Shown: positions 34,828-48,300, numbered from the stretch's first letter. The stretch is 64,000 bases of DNA from Zygnema cylindricum (GCA_037447655.1 JBBHKE010000434.1:49396-113395), one strand, 5' to 3'. Notes: generated by a model not told the origin, from the sequence alone. Numbers and translations: made by a program.

Positions 34828-37800
34828 TCATAAAAAATCGTGAAAATAAAATGCACTGATGGAAAGACATTTTGAAATGAGGCGAGAAAAAAAAAGTGTT
34901 GGAACATTTAAGGACCAGACTAAATATTTATATATGCTTAACTGGAATCCTGTTCCGGTTTTGTTAAACGTACACCCATATTTCCCACGGTGACTTACAG
35001 AACTTTTGGAAACTCTCTGAGTAGGAAAGTCAACAACATAATAGCCCAAAAATAGACCTTTTTTTTACCGCAGATAAGAAAAAAAAAGGGCGTACCTGGT
35101 GGACTTCCTCTTGACTTATACGATGCTTGATGTGGTAACCTGTAAAACTGTCTTCCAAAATCTCTTCTTCATCCACACTGACATTTGTATTTCCTTCTTG
35201 TCCCTCTGAAGACAATCTATTTTGTTCCTGAATTGCCATCTCATGAGGCAAAGCTTCTGCCTCTTCCCAAGTTTTGTTATCGAGCTCCTCTAACTCATGC
35301 TCTCGAAAAATCTGTAAGTTTTCTTCGTTTTTTTGAGCAAAAAACAACCACAAAATCAAAACCAACGGGCCAGGATTTAATTTCTAACGAGATCTTAATC
35401 TCTTCGGAGACCCGAAGCAATATTTGGGAAATCATAAAAGAAGAAACTGACTCAAGCAAAATGAAGTTCACACATGTTTCTGAATATGGCTACACCGTGA
35501 GTCATTATTCGAGATTTTGACATAAATTTGTTATAACTATATTTAACATTACATACGAAATAATGTAGATAAGACGCAAATTTTCCACACAGCTTGGAGC
35601 CGTATCCTCTCCTTATCAGGGTAATTATTTTTTATCAATTCATAATATTCTTAATTCGATACTAATCTTCACTCAATATTCCTAATCAGTGAATTATTTT
35701 TATTAACGCTTATTTCGACTCAATATTTTTATTTGGTGATTAATGGTTATTTAGACTCATAATCCTATTTATTGGCTTATTCATATGTTCTCACTATACC
35801 ATTTACAGAAACTAATAGCTACCACCAGTGTACCTCTGTAGGAAAATCCGACCCATCATCTTCTCTAATTTCTGTTGCAATGTGAATAGAATTTTAAAGT
35901 TGAACTTAAAATTTTAAACATGAAATTTAAGACTCCAAGTTGAAATTGCTTGTTTCATGTTTCATGGTTTGGAAAGGGCCATAGTTCCTCGTACCCATGG
36001 AAGAAAGTATCTACGAATGGGAATAAGTGCCAAAATGGGTAAAGGAAAGAGAGAACCGGCTACTCCTGCAAAATAAGTTAGTGCCCAAACTCCTGCGAGC
36101 AATAAAAGCTGAATGGAAGTGAAGGAGAGGATAGTACGAAACCGGACCGTCTGCAAATACGGAGCATGGTTTCTCTCCAAAATTCTGCAAAAAAAAAACA
36201 ATAACGGAACAAAGTAAAGAAAGAAAAGCTCGTTGAGTTTTCTTCAACTTTCTGCAGGAAAATAAATCAGCAAACTATCGGCAAATACACTTCTCCAAAT
36301 GAGAAACAAATAATCGAGAGTATCTTCTTCAGTTTCTTTGCCAGAAATCTCCAAAATGACGACAAAAAATAACTCTGTACGTTTCATCCAGTCTCAAACT
36401 ACGGTAACAAGATCCATTTTGATTCAGAAAATCAAATTGTAAAAAAGAATTTAAAAAAAAAGTCAAAGATGTAAAAGAAAAAATGTTGATTTTACAATGT
36501 TTTCATGCAATTGCACCTGTAACGTCGTTTTGGGTCCGTGACGAGAAGAAGTAATCTGTCCCAAAATTGCGATCCCGGTAATGATTCGATGGCCATAAAA
36601 AAAAAATAACCATAAATGACGGCACTTGGTATTTTTTTCAATACAGGAGTGAGTGCGAGACAGACCAAAACCTGCATCCCTCTTTTTTGAAAAAGTAAAA
36701 GTATGTAAAGAATTGCCCCAGAAAAGTTGACGTCGGATGGCAAGATAACTTTCCCCTCTTTTTAAAGTGGGTGAGAGGAGATTCCAATCTATTGTTCATG
36801 TATCAAGCGCCTTTCTACCTCCAAACACAGGACTGAAACTGAGATTGGATGAAATAAAATAGTGTGGACCTTCGTCAAAAAAGCAAAACAAAATCCTTTT
36901 CTATTCCTAGGTACAAGTACACTTTTAATTCATAAAACTGAACCTGAATCTGAAACGAGAAAACTGAAAGAGCTTTTCCCAGGAAAAGTAAATATTTTAA
37001 GATCTGACCAGAAGTGATTGGAGGAGACCACTGATTCGTTGTTCAGCTACCTCCGCTTGCAAATAAGCATCAATGTCCTTTTCCACGTCAAACAGTACTC
37101 TATTTGCAATTGCAGTTCCGTTTTCAGTTCCGTTTTCAGTTCCGTTTTCAGTTCCAATTTTCACACTCTCTGGCACAACTGCGCTCTGTCTACTGCTCTG
37201 TTTGCCTGCCCATATTTACAGGGACAAATTTGAAAATAAAATCCAGTTTCAAAATATTCAAACAACAATAAAAACAACGAGCCCTTCAGAACAAAAGACA
37301 AATAAAATGTGCACAATGCATTCGAAATTATTTTTTAAAACTACAGAAAATTGAGTCTGTGTGGAGCAAAAGACTTCTCCCCACAGGTTGTGGTTAAAAA
37401 GTATTGTGGTTTAAAAAAAGACAAACATGTCATTTACCACTGTCAGTGTGGTCCACACTATTTAAGAATTTAAATCTACTCAGTATAATTCTAAGGAGAT
37501 ATGGTTTAAATAACGTTTTTAACAGTAAGACAATAAAAGCTACGATAACTGCGGTCACTGTTGGATCTTTCAACACATACATAACCCTTACCAAGTAAAA
37601 AAAATCCACACTCATAGGATTATTGTCTGAGCATATCAATTAATGAATGAAACAAATTAAACAAAAAATTCTTTGAGAACAAAATAAGCTAGTGACGGAA
37701 AGCACTCCAATAATAATTGTACAACACTCACTATGCACAAGCATTTTTTACAAGAATATGTAAACATGTTAACCAAGCCACACTAATGATGCTGATAGAG

Positions 37801-39337
37801 TAACTTTCCGATGTTTCAACTACGTTTTTCCAAGTTTTTCCGAAAATTGACGGGTTTTTCATAGGATTTCAGAAACATTCTCACCGCGTGTATTATCTTC
37901 GTCAACCATAGAGTTATTTTCTCTAATTAAAATCGCAGAACTGGAGTTCAACTGAACAGCACGTCTTTCCATAAGCTCCATGACCCGAGCCATGGCTGCC
38001 TTCTCCTTCTTCCCTGCCTCCTCTGGACCTCCGTATTCTGCCATTGCCTTTAAAGCGGCTTTACGAAGACCAGATCTCACATGTTCTTTTTTGAGAGTCG
38101 CCAAACTTTTCGTATGGAGAGGTGCCTGAAAAACCCCGAGTTTCTGTAAAACTTTTGGCCAATCACCTATATTTTCTCCTCTTCATTAAGATTATCTAAA
38201 TTTGTCTTGAAATATTGTAGCTTGCATTAGTATAACTTTTCTTATAGTACCACTCCTCGTTATGTTCTGTTTCCTTTTCATATATTCTCTACGTAGTTTT
38301 TTCTCATCCTTTACACTTGGCTCCTTCATTTATCGTTTATATCCTGGTCCTTCTTCTCTGCCCTTCTCTTCTTTTCTCTCTGGTCTCTGATGTTACCTTA
38401 TTTTCTCTGTCATTTTAAATTTTTTCATAAACTATCCTACCTCCCCTTCTCTCCTTTAAAGACAAAAATAACATAAATTCAAAAAGCTGCTTCTTTCTCA
38501 AAAGACAAACCAAATAAGTTACCTGAGGAAGGACTCCATTGACAGGTGGCACTCCCAGGAGTCCACACGCAAGAGTAATTATACCCAAAAGGAAAAAGTC
38601 ATAATGATAAGCACTGGGTTTTTCCAAGTTAAATTCTTCCACTTGCGCCAATTGGGCTGAAACACTGTGGTCGAAAAAAAAAAGTATTGTGATAATAACA
38701 GCAGGGATTATGGCCGCGGCAATATATACTCCGGGAACTTTTCCCATATCCTGTAATTTTTCCAAAAGGAAAATTAAGAAATTATAACAGTTAATGAGAA
38801 TGCAAGTCTTAAAATAAAACTCATTCCCTGTGCAACTAAGGAAGCAGAAGTTCGGGTGGAGGGAGAGAGAATGGGAGTGGGAGGGGGAGTTTGGAGAGGG
38901 AGAGGGAGAGAGAGAGGGAGAGGGAGAGGGAGAGAGAGAGGGAGAGGGAGAGGGAGAGGAGAGGAAAGAGGGAAAAAGTAGTGATAACAGGCTCCAAAAA
39001 GATAACTGATGCAATGTGCGCCCAATTTTTTTTCCATATCCTGCAAATTGAAAATTTATCCATGCTTATAATCATTTTAAAGTTTTTCAGTAAGAAAACC
39101 CATTACAAACTTCTTTTGCTTTTTCTGTTTTTTACGAGGGTTTTTAAGAAGTGCGTGGATTAAATTTGGACTCCAGATCTGGATTTAAAATTGAGATTAA
39201 GATTGTAATATATCTACAAAAAGACAAAAAGTTTGAGTTAAGATAGCTGCAATAAGTGAAAAGCAGGAGATCCTGGAAAAGAGGAGAGTGGGGAAAGTAA
39301 GAGGGAGGGAATAAGAAAAGTGAGGGAGAGAGAGAGA

Positions 39338-39391
<54 letters not shown>

Positions 39392-42300
39392 CAAAACAAC
39401 TCTTGCCTGTGACACACTCCAGAATCCTGTCGCGTCCCACGTGTTGGGAATTGGCAAACGACGAGGAACCCCTTCAGGAACATCGCTTATTCCAAATGAT
39501 ACTAGGGTCCAAATAAGAACCTACCCAAAAAATAAAAATAAAAAACCATCAAAACTTAAAAACAGACGAGTTCGTACATAAGCAGGATCAACTTCCCACT
39601 TTTGACAAAACCAACGTTGAAAAACAAGAGGAAACAGATAAGAAAAAACAAAAGAAGACTCGTTTTTTGTGGCTAAAAGTTTTCACTTTCAAGTCAGAGA
39701 TGTAAAAAACAGTATCACCAAGGGGAAAGTAGATACATGGATTACAAGTGTCCATAGGGGACCTTTTTTCGGACCCACGATTCGTGTGGACTTACTAATT
39801 TCCAAACCACCTTATTCCGCAGTCCACACGATTAAAGCAATCCCATAGACTTTATTAACAACAGAAGGAGCCCCATAAAGCTTGTCTTAATTTCCTTAAA
39901 AACTTCTCCACAGGGTTCTTTCTAAAATGTTTTTGATTTTGTTTCTAGTGTTTTTCCTTAAAGTTTTGAACGAATTTAAAGGTCCTTATATAAGTTTCTC
40001 TTTTTACAGTGGGACAAGCTTCATTTCTCCAAACTTTCACGGTGTTTTCTTAGGATTATATTCATAATTTTTCTTACCATGAGAGGAGCCCCGTAGTCGG
40101 CCATAAGTGATCTTAAAACCCCAAATCCAAACCTCCACTGTCGCGCAGTTCGTGAGAAAGAGGCTGTAAGGACCAATCCCAAGCCCAGAATAAGTCCCCA
40201 TAGACCATTTACGAGCCTCCATTGGTACAAATTGGATTCTTCACTGTATGAAAAAACACAGGAAAAGCATAGGAATATCAGGCAGGGGAAAACTTCCATA
40301 TTTGTGTAGAAAAACTAATAGTTTAGGATGGAAAAAAAGAGGCATTGCTCACATCATTTTCACATTTGCAAAAAAAAAGAAAAACCATTAGCTTCCTCAA
40401 ACTTAAAGGAGAGAATTTAAGGGAGAGGATTTCAAGGAGAGAAACAATTCCAAACGTTCCACAAACCAGACCTTCAACGAATATTGGTTGCAATAACTCA
40501 TAAATAATTCGGTGGACAATAGACATACAAAAACAGGAAATTTCACTGCTCAACATAAAATAGCGTGGCCAGACAAATAGCTATAAGAAAGGATAATGGC
40601 CTCCACTGGTTTATTCAACAAAAAAAAGGGTCCGAGGACAATTGTTGTCACGTGATTTTTTCTCTAACCGATTCAATTAATTTGTGTGTCGGTGTCAAAA
40701 AAAATGGGAGCATGGACGTTATTAAATACTTGGTGAGGTGTAATACTTAAGATTGACATACTACAAATAGAATCTGCTACTCATCTAAACTCGAGTAACA
40801 AACATGCAAATACAAAACGTAGAAAATACGTACACAATGTCATTGGTTTTTCTAATTTGAAAATGCATTTACTAAGGGAAAGTGAGGAGGAGACAAATAT
40901 TCACACAAATGACAGTGATATGAACGCTTCTTAAAAGGTACCCATTTGAAAGAAAACATTTATTTTGCAACTCACCTATACTCATCGTCAACTTGAAATT
41001 GCTCTTTCCATCCTTTCACAGCCTCTTGGGCGAATAAAACAGCAATTAGACCCCCGAAAAGCTCTCCCGAAAATCGAGTAAACCTGACAGATATTATCCC
41101 CAAACAAGATTATCAACCACATATTTCAGTTAGGATTCAATATTTCAATTTTGTCTTGAAGGCATTTTATGAATGGTTGGATCCTCATTAATTTTGTTTT
41201 AAGCCATTTATAATATTCCACGAAAACATACGTTATGTCAATTGCCTATAGCGATCCTTCAACCCAATAATTGACAAGCAAACCCGGTTTCTCCCTTCTT
41301 TTTGATTCTGAACCTGTTTCTTCCCAATCCACACTAATTAAAATTAATTTATTCTCAGATAGTAACACCACCTATTGCTATTAAGAGTTGGTGAATACTT
41401 ACTTGAATTAACTACTGTAAATTATGTTTAGCAATGTGGCTTATTGGAGGGCCACTTCCTTAAATTGTGTTATTAAGACTTAGTTATGTTTTGGGGTAAA
41501 AAGAAAAAACTACCCACAACTAGAGTGATTAACTCTAATAGCAACGGGCGGTGTACACTGCTACCACCAGTATTGTAGTTTTAGATGAAAAATTATTACT
41601 AACGCTTATCTATGTTAACATCAACACAATTTCTCCTAACTACATTCTAGTCTTGAAATAACGTGGGACAAATGAACAGTGGTGAAAATTGCAAGAGCTG
41701 TATCCTATTTAGAAAAAAAGGAAATGCCCACCAGTTAATAAGTCGACAGATGTTCAAAAGAGCCAATAAAATGCACATTGCTGCAGTCCAAACACATATC
41801 CAAGCTGTCCACGCTAAAAATAGGGATTTACCCAAATCGGATTTATCTTTTGCGAAGTCAAACATAAATATGTAGAGCAGAACAATTGGTTCGGCAACAC
41901 CCACTATTAGGAGGGGTTGGCCTCCAAAAATAGCCTGTGGTACGAGAGAAAAGAGAAACAGTGAGAGAAGGTCAGGTAGGAAAAAAAACAATGTTGGGAA
42001 AAGGATTTGACCATATTTGGCCATAACTTCTTGTCCAATTCATGACTGGGGTGTTATTTTCTTTTCCTCAACGAGCCACCTGGGGGTGCCTTTTTGTCCT
42101 AAAGTGGAGCTTACATAGAACATGGTATTAAAAGAGTTCCAATTCTACCTGCAGGCACTGTGTATATTTGACTGTACATAATGATCCTGTGGATGTTCAA
42201 TTACGTTAATTTTCAATGTAAAAATCATTTATAACTAGATTAATACCCAAGCTAGAGTTTATGAATAGTAATTTGTGTGCGTTAAATGTGCATAATGGAA

Positions 42301-43815
42301 TTGTGTATGCGAGATAGTTGTAAATTGGAATAGTGTAAATTGGAGGAGTATATGTCGAAGTTGTATGTCTTGTTTCTTTGTATGTTCAGACGAATGCACA
42401 ATTGGAATCGTGTAAGAGTGTAAGGTAATAGAGTGTAAGGTGATGTTCGAATGGTGTAAGTTGGACACGATTAACGCAAAATTGTGCATCTTAAATTTCA
42501 AATGCTCAAGTCTTTTGTGCCACAATTATGAATGTTACTACGTCTGTATCGTTATTAGCGTCAATATTTTTTTTGACACTTATATCATCCTTTCTCCGTA
42601 ACGGTTGCGATGGAAAGGCAGGGATTTTACCTTCCAATTGGCATCTCCAAACAGAAATTGGACACTTGGGCACAAAGAAAAGTTAACTGAATTGGCGAAA
42701 AAAACATTGACGATAATAACGATACATGGTGTATTGTGGAAATGTGTGCCTGAAAGTGTGTATGCTAAAGTGTGAATATTTTCAATTTGTACACAGCTAC
42801 AAGGAGACAGTATAACAAGCACCTCAAAACTCAGAGTCGAGTTTATAAACAAAAAGATGATTTTCTAACTTGCGGACTTTAACAATACAGAAGAGAGAAG
42901 GAGAGAAGGGGAGAGGGAAAGCGCGAGGGAGAGGGAGAGGGCAAGGGCGAAGGCGGAGGCGGGGGCGAAGGCGGAGACGGGGGCGAGGGCGAGGGCGAGG
43001 GCACTGGAGAGGGAGAGGGAGAGGGAGAGGAAGTGGGAGAGGGAGAGGGAGAGGGAGAGGAAGGAGAGATTGACCTGAACAACTCCTGCTGCACCTGTCG
43101 CTGCCAAAACATTGACGCCCGTGAGAATACCATCTGGAATATGAACAAATAGGGAGCAAGAAAGTCAGCAACAAACAGGAAAAAAATGAAAGGCAAAACA
43201 TAACCATGGATGAGAAAAAAATGGAAATCCAAACACTGAATAGAAGAAATTGGAACAAGAAAGCAAAAAAAATAAATAGCAAAGCTAGTGGATGCAAAAT
43301 TTGCAATTCAGAATCAAGTGAGTGTCAATCAAGAGATAATGCCGGCGGATTGGAAAAAAAAAAACCACTTTTCTTGAACTATTTTTTCCATGTTAGAATA
43401 TAATTCGCTTGCAAAATTCGTGGACTTCACGTTCTTTTCTCTTTCCCTCCCATAGCTCTAAACTCCTCTGACCCTAACTCTAACCCTAATTTTAAACCTA
43501 AGCCTAACCCTAATTCGAACCCTACCTGAGCTACACACTCCATTTCAGACCGTAGCCTGAATCAGGAGTGTCACAAACCTATCCAATCAAACCATTCAAC
43601 GAATCAAATAAGTCCAGCAACCGACCAGTAGCTTTGTCCAACTGCTGGCCGAACGCCAGAGCAGGCAGTACGGAGGCAAAAAAAATGTAAGTCGCCGGAG
43701 CTAAAATGCGGCCACCAGATCGCAAGCCCTCCAGCCAATCGTGAACGTAGAAAGGGACACGTGCTTTCACGTCATTGGCTACCCCAGCTCCTATACGGAA
43801 GGGAAATCCCGCCAT
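34828..43815 (-). CDS. BOR: Boron (borate) transporter, BOR family
   Basis: Twelve exons join in phase to 700 residues: 43815-43593, 43133-43075, 41934-41732, 41083-40976, 40243-40078, 39520-39407, 38750-38523, 38125-37885, 37205-37009, 36671-36517, 36184-35995, 35311-35096. BOR proteins export borate across the plasma membrane for xylem loading or boron tolerance (SLC4 fold). Signature stretches: [51 protein letters not shown] followed by [44 protein letters not shown] and the cytosolic tail WEEAEALP. The start is the first Met before the conserved region, with AAATCCATGGCG context. The intron after 39407 uses a GC donor. A loop before EQRIS carries a TENG triplet. A possible last exon, 35016-34828, fits the phase but is hydrophobic and unlike known tails; a GTAAGT inside it may instead be a donor. 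AtBOR1 is about 700 residues, so length agrees. Confidence 0.93.
37105..37160. repeat. 12-base coding tandem repeat in the boron transporter
   Basis: TTCAGTTCCGTT-type units, about three and a half copies, encode Thr-Glu-Asn-Gly repeats in the poorly conserved cytosolic loop. Confidence 0.8.
38890..38966. repeat. GAGAGG microsatellite in a boron-transporter intron
   Basis: Purine on the plus strand, pyrimidine in the transcript, 140-220 bases upstream of the acceptor of the exon at 38750. It lies beside the exon-like remnant at 38970-39046. Confidence 0.85.
38970..39046 (-). pseudogene. Decayed duplicate of a boron-transporter exon
   Basis: On the minus strand, TGCAG|GATATGGAAAA mirrors the real acceptor and exon start ACAG|GATATGGGAAAA at 38750. 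In a shifted frame the following bases read [15 protein letters not shown], resembling [15 protein letters not shown] of the real exon. The copy loses similarity where a microsatellite begins. It looks like an old tandem duplication of the exon's 5' part. Confidence 0.4.
39310..39391. repeat. GA microsatellite after a donor site
   Basis: About 80 bases of nearly pure GA (CT in the transcript), starting 16 bases inside the intron that follows the boron-transporter exon 39520-39407. Confidence 0.9.
41366..41553. mobile_element. Miniature inverted-repeat transposon, copy E
   Basis: CACCACCTATTGCTATTAAG at the left pairs with CTAATAGCAACGGGCGGTG at the right. It sits in an intron of the boron transporter. 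The ends are related to, but diverged from, the other copies. Confidence 0.65.
42541..42731. mobile_element. Miniature inverted-repeat transposon, copy B
   Basis: 191 bases with TA on both sides. The left end GTATCGTTATTAGCGTCAA pairs with TTGACGATAATAACGATAC at the right. The interior shares CGGTTGCGATGGAAAGGCA and GGGCACAAAGAAAAGTTAA with copy C. It lies in an intron of the boron transporter. Confidence 0.8.
42890..43070. repeat. GAGGGC/GAGGGA microsatellite after a donor site
   Basis: About 180 bases of interrupted hexamer repeats ending almost at the donor (43074) of the 59-base boron-transporter exon. It is pyrimidine-rich in the transcript. Confidence 0.9.
43471..43526. repeat. Degenerate CCCTAA (telomere-like) repeats
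   Basis: Several CCCTAA or CCTAACCC units separated by variants, in the first coding intron of the boron transporter. It is a short interstitial telomere-like stretch, not a telomere. Confidence 0.5.
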
Positions 43816-43852
43816 GGATTTTCCTTCGAACACAGCAGGTGACACGAGACTA

Positions 43853-43886
43853 CAGTACAGTTCAGTACAGTACAGTACCCGTACTT
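43853..43886. promoter_or_regulatory. GTAC cluster at the boron-transporter start
   Basis: Five GTAC tetramers in 30 bases (CAGTACAGTACAGTACCC and neighbours), only 40 bases upstream of the start codon at 43815. It could be core-promoter or leader sequence. Confidence 0.45.
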
Positions 43887-45331
43887 AAAAAGTTAAAAGT
43901 ATACTACTATAGCCTTAAAACATAGTTCAAAAGTAGGCGTTTTATGGTAGGCCTTTGGTCGGCGACTTTAGCGTAAGTTGTGTTATGGGCTTTTCATGTG
44001 ATCTTCTTAGATCGCTACTTTGATCAGCGACCGTCCGATCGTTCGAATCTGACGGTGTAAATAAATATTTTTGGTCCGAATGTTTTAATTGGTTCAAATT
44101 TTGGTCCGAATGTTTTAATTGGTCCAAATAGGTCCGAATACAATATGGGTCTTAAGGTCATATTGTATTTTTCGCATACAATAGGCATATTGTATGGGCC
44201 TACTTTACCCTTAAAAAGCTAAAAATGCGAAAATATGCGCCTATATCGTATGGCAGCCAGGAAAGTTCGTCGGCTTGTCCCTTTACCATAGGTGCAAGGC
44301 CGTCGGCTTGGCAACATTCTGAATAGAAACGAATTGATTGCCGGAGAACGCACACGAGGTTTCGAACTTTGTAAGTGCCCGTATGTCGAAGCTTAGGTAG
44401 TAAACTTCACGCTGGATGCTATTTGCTAGTAGTTTAGCTGTTTAGTACAGTTTTCATTTTTTCTTTTATCTTTTGAAACCTTTGACAACTATTCTTCTTA
44501 AAAGTATAATAAATGGACACATTCCTATGCTCCAAACCTTCTCCACTAGCACCAGTTTGTTCAATGCACGCGGTTCCTGTTTATGATACTAATTCCTTTC
44601 TATAATCTTAATCTGACGATTAGTGGAGAGAAACGCATCCTCGTCAATATCATCCTCACATATCTTGTATCATCTATTAGAAAGCCCCTTTTGGGAAGGA
44701 AACAGAGCCGTATAATAATCTCCAGGAAACAAAGAACATAACTCATCATGATTACGACAAAATTGCACCAGTGGTCTGCTAAGATTTACTTCATAAAATG
44801 AAATGGTAAAACAGAGGACTTGCATGTCTCATGAAAACAGGGTGAGTTGTAACTGGAAGACACTGATCATATGGAACTTACAAATCTTCAAAGTCTTCAA
44901 CGTGTGTACAGTGTTTTTCCAAAATTTTGGTACAAACTTGCCTTTGACACAAAAAAACCTTAAGAAATGCCAAGTGCTGATGTGGCTCCTCTATTCCTCT
45001 ACATTGACCATAAACCACACAAACACAACCTCCAAAAAGCTAACCCCCTAGACTTTCCAAGAAGGTTCCAGAAAGACTTCACAGTTCTTTTTCCAGAACA
45101 TATTAAAGGAATACCAGCTTATAAAAAAAAAAAACTCTTGCGAAGACGATCTAAAGATCTTTAATCCATAAACGTTACACTCACAAAATTACTAACTTTA
45201 TATAAAGAAAAAAACCCTGATATAGAGGAATGCAAAATATAAAAAATCCCTGCAATATTGAAATGTAGAACAAGCGAAAATAAACCAGATGAACTCCGTA
45301 ACATCTCCCCTACTATCATTTTAAACACCTC
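43887..45331. other. Intergenic between boron transporter and cofactor A
   Basis: No gene recognised. It holds a 30-base tandem duplication at 44071-44130 (unit starting TTGGTCCGAATG). Confidence 0.45.
44071..44130. repeat. 30-base tandem duplication
   Basis: Two copies of a unit beginning TTGGTCCGAATGTTTTAATT, with two or three differences near the unit ends, followed by a partial third. Confidence 0.85.
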
Positions 45332-48300
45332 TTAACCATCTGTTAAAACAGATTGAACTTGATTTAGAATTTCTTGAGCTGTTTTATACTCTTGTGAGTC
45401 CTTAAGTGCTCCATCAAGTTCATCCTGCAAATACATGCAGACAACCAGATTGTTATAAAAAGATACATAAGAACAAAAAAAGGGGGGAGTGGGCGAAGGT
45501 GGGAGGGGGCGGGGGAGAGCAAACATAATGCTTTTTTTGCCCTTAAAACAACTTTTCTACTTGAACACATGCCTGATTGTTAATGCGACGGTTACGATTG
45601 AAGATTAAGATTATCGCCTTCCGATTGGCGGCATTGGACATGCGTGCACGAAGAAAAGATGTTTTAAGTGGCAAAAAAACCATTAACTATAAGTAAGGTT
45701 GACTAGAATTGTTGCTTCTGAATTGAGAAGTCTTCCAACGAGATCCCATTGTGGCCAATTGGCATTCCACTACATCGCCTACCACCCTTGGTGCGAGTTC
45801 AAATGTAGTGTGGCTTTTAAATTAGTGTGAGCCAGACAAAATACATGTCACTAGCGATGAAATCTAGGTACATCACACGGATAACCCCACATTTAAAGTT
45901 GGCACTATCCTCTACACAGGGGTCTACACTTCACCAACTATATGATGTGAACTGCATTTCCAAAATACACCGTTCATGTGTTAAGCTTTTCTGGGCATCA
46001 AAGTGGTAGCCAAACACACATTGAATTTTCGTTTGGAGGCAGCCAATAGAATTGGTAAGAGCGTTATCTGTCGATCATGATGTTGGAAAATCGAAAAACT
46101 ATGTCATGAAATCAACAATTTTGAATGATAAACACTAATAATGAGAGAACGGTGTAGGGTAACTGCATGCAATTCGAACACTGTGCTATATCCAACATGG
46201 AATAGCACTTTTGGAGTGACTATCATTGCCCGTAAACTATACTCTCCAGTGTGCACAATACTTATTACTCCTAAATTGGAGAAGGAAAATAATGACGCGT
46301 CTCTTCATTTAAGTGGTCCACACAGCCCTAATTCGAAATAAGAAGCTCTAACTAGTACCTGCGAGGAACCCATCATTTTGACAATTTCAAGTATTGTCGG
46401 CTACTGTATTGGTACCAAAAAACATCAATTATTGTTTGTGTCAGGATTTTTTACTTTTTCTCATATCCCCTCAACCAAAAACATTCCAGACCCAATATTA
46501 GTACTATGGGACAAATAATCTTGGACCCAAAATATTAGAATTATGGGATTCGACTTTTGGAATTTGGAAATTAATTCATGGAAAGTGGTATTGTGGAAAT
46601 GACTGTGGACAACAAGTGCCTGTTCGCCTATAAACATGCCACAACAAATCAAAAACGTGCTTGAAACACATATGTGCCATACAAAATATGAACTAGTAAT
46701 GGACAATGCCCACACAAAACCGTGAATCGTTATTAGCGTCAATGTTTTTTTTGCAATTTAAATCATCTTTTCTCTGTGCACAGTTGGATTGATTACCAAT
46801 CCGACGGTTGCGATGGAAAGACAAGGATCTTACCTTCCGATTGACAGTCTCCGAACAGAAAAAGGACAGTGTGTACAAAGAAAAGTTGATTAAAGTGGCG
46901 AAAAATACATTGACGCTAATAATGATACACGGTGTAGCAATGGGTCCAATCCCCACTAATAATGAGACAATCCATACAAATAATGGACCTCAGCACTGAA
47001 ATCAAATTCAAACAAGCATTGTTAGTGGGGATGATACTTTCCCGATCCAAAGTATTTCCCTATTTTTTGTTTCCTATTTACATTGGAGAATTTTTTTGAT
47101 TCTCTGATCAATTTCTAAATAAAACAACGGTAATAATCATAAACATCTTGAAAGATAAGCAAATAATAAAAGAATGTTTGTCACATTTCTTTTGAAAACG
47201 TTAATTTTTTTGTCTCAAACTATTCCAGCTTGACTTTTCCTTGGAAAATGCATCGTTTCATGTTTATCAAAATATTTTGCATTCTCTGGCAACATCTGTG
47301 TTTAATTTTTCTGATTTTTTTTTGCTAGGTTTTGTCCTTTTCTTGTCGACCAATCATTTTTACACCAAAAAAAACAAAAAAAAACTCACCAAAAGGGTCT
47401 GCAAATCGGCTGCGGTTGCCTCGATTCTTTTTCGGCTGTCAGGAATCATCATTCGAGACTCTCCCAATACATTTTGCTGAGAATTTGAAAAAAAATACAA
47501 AAATGTCAGTCAAAATACTGATTTTTCTACTAGAAATCCACACACACAATTTCACGGTTTCCTGCAGTTTCCCAATTAAAACAAGTCTACTTGCTTAGGC
47601 AAACCCCTGAGAAGCCCACAGAAACCAAAAAAAACCCTAAAAAGATCAAAACTTTCAGTCAAAATTCACACAAAAACATTTTCATTTTCTAGACTTATTT
47701 TTTTTTAGATTATTTTAAAGTATTTTAGATTATTGTAGGTTATTTTTTTACAATTTCCCATTCAAAATACAGTCTATTTGCTTACGCAAAAAAAAAATCA
47801 AAGCACTTAATTTTCCTTCAGGCTTCCTAGTGATATTTTTTGTTTTGTCCTTTTCTGACTGCTGTTAACTGTCATAACGCTTTCTGGATATAACTAATAA
47901 TATTTTTCGTGCATTTTGTCCGCTATATTTTTTGTGCGAACTTTCGTACAGAAACATGTTCATTTTCTAAGGGGGGTGGGGAGGGGGAGGGGGAGGGGGA
48001 GAGGTAAGTCGTCTAATTGAATTCCTCCCACATAAATACTCATGAAAATAAAACAAATAGAAAAAAAGAGACCTTTCATGAGCCAAGGGGCAGGCTATGG
48101 TCAATATTACGACAAAAAAAAAAATCTGAAAAACTTTAGGAAGAAAGACTAGAAAAACCTGAAAATTTCCAAAAAATCCTGAAAATGCCTAAAGAAACCC
48201 TAGAAAGAAGTGAAGAGAAACCTCAAATGACCCCTAAAACACTCGCAGAGGAGTAGACATCAGGCGACTACTCCAAGAAAATAAGTAAAAATAAAAAAAG

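Noticed and set aside
38774-39075. A separate membrane-protein gene suggested by long Leu/Ser/Pro frames
   Set aside because: The hydrophobic runs are translated CT repeat. Only a short segment at the edge resembles a decayed boron-transporter exon.
42865-43306. Arg/Gly-rich and Ser/Pro-rich frames over the GAGGGC repeat
   Set aside because: Low-complexity translation of a microsatellite inside a boron-transporter intron.
43505-43530. tRNA-like TTCGAA motif
   Set aside because: It falls in the degenerate CCCTAA stretch. No acceptor stem or anticodon arm could be found around it.
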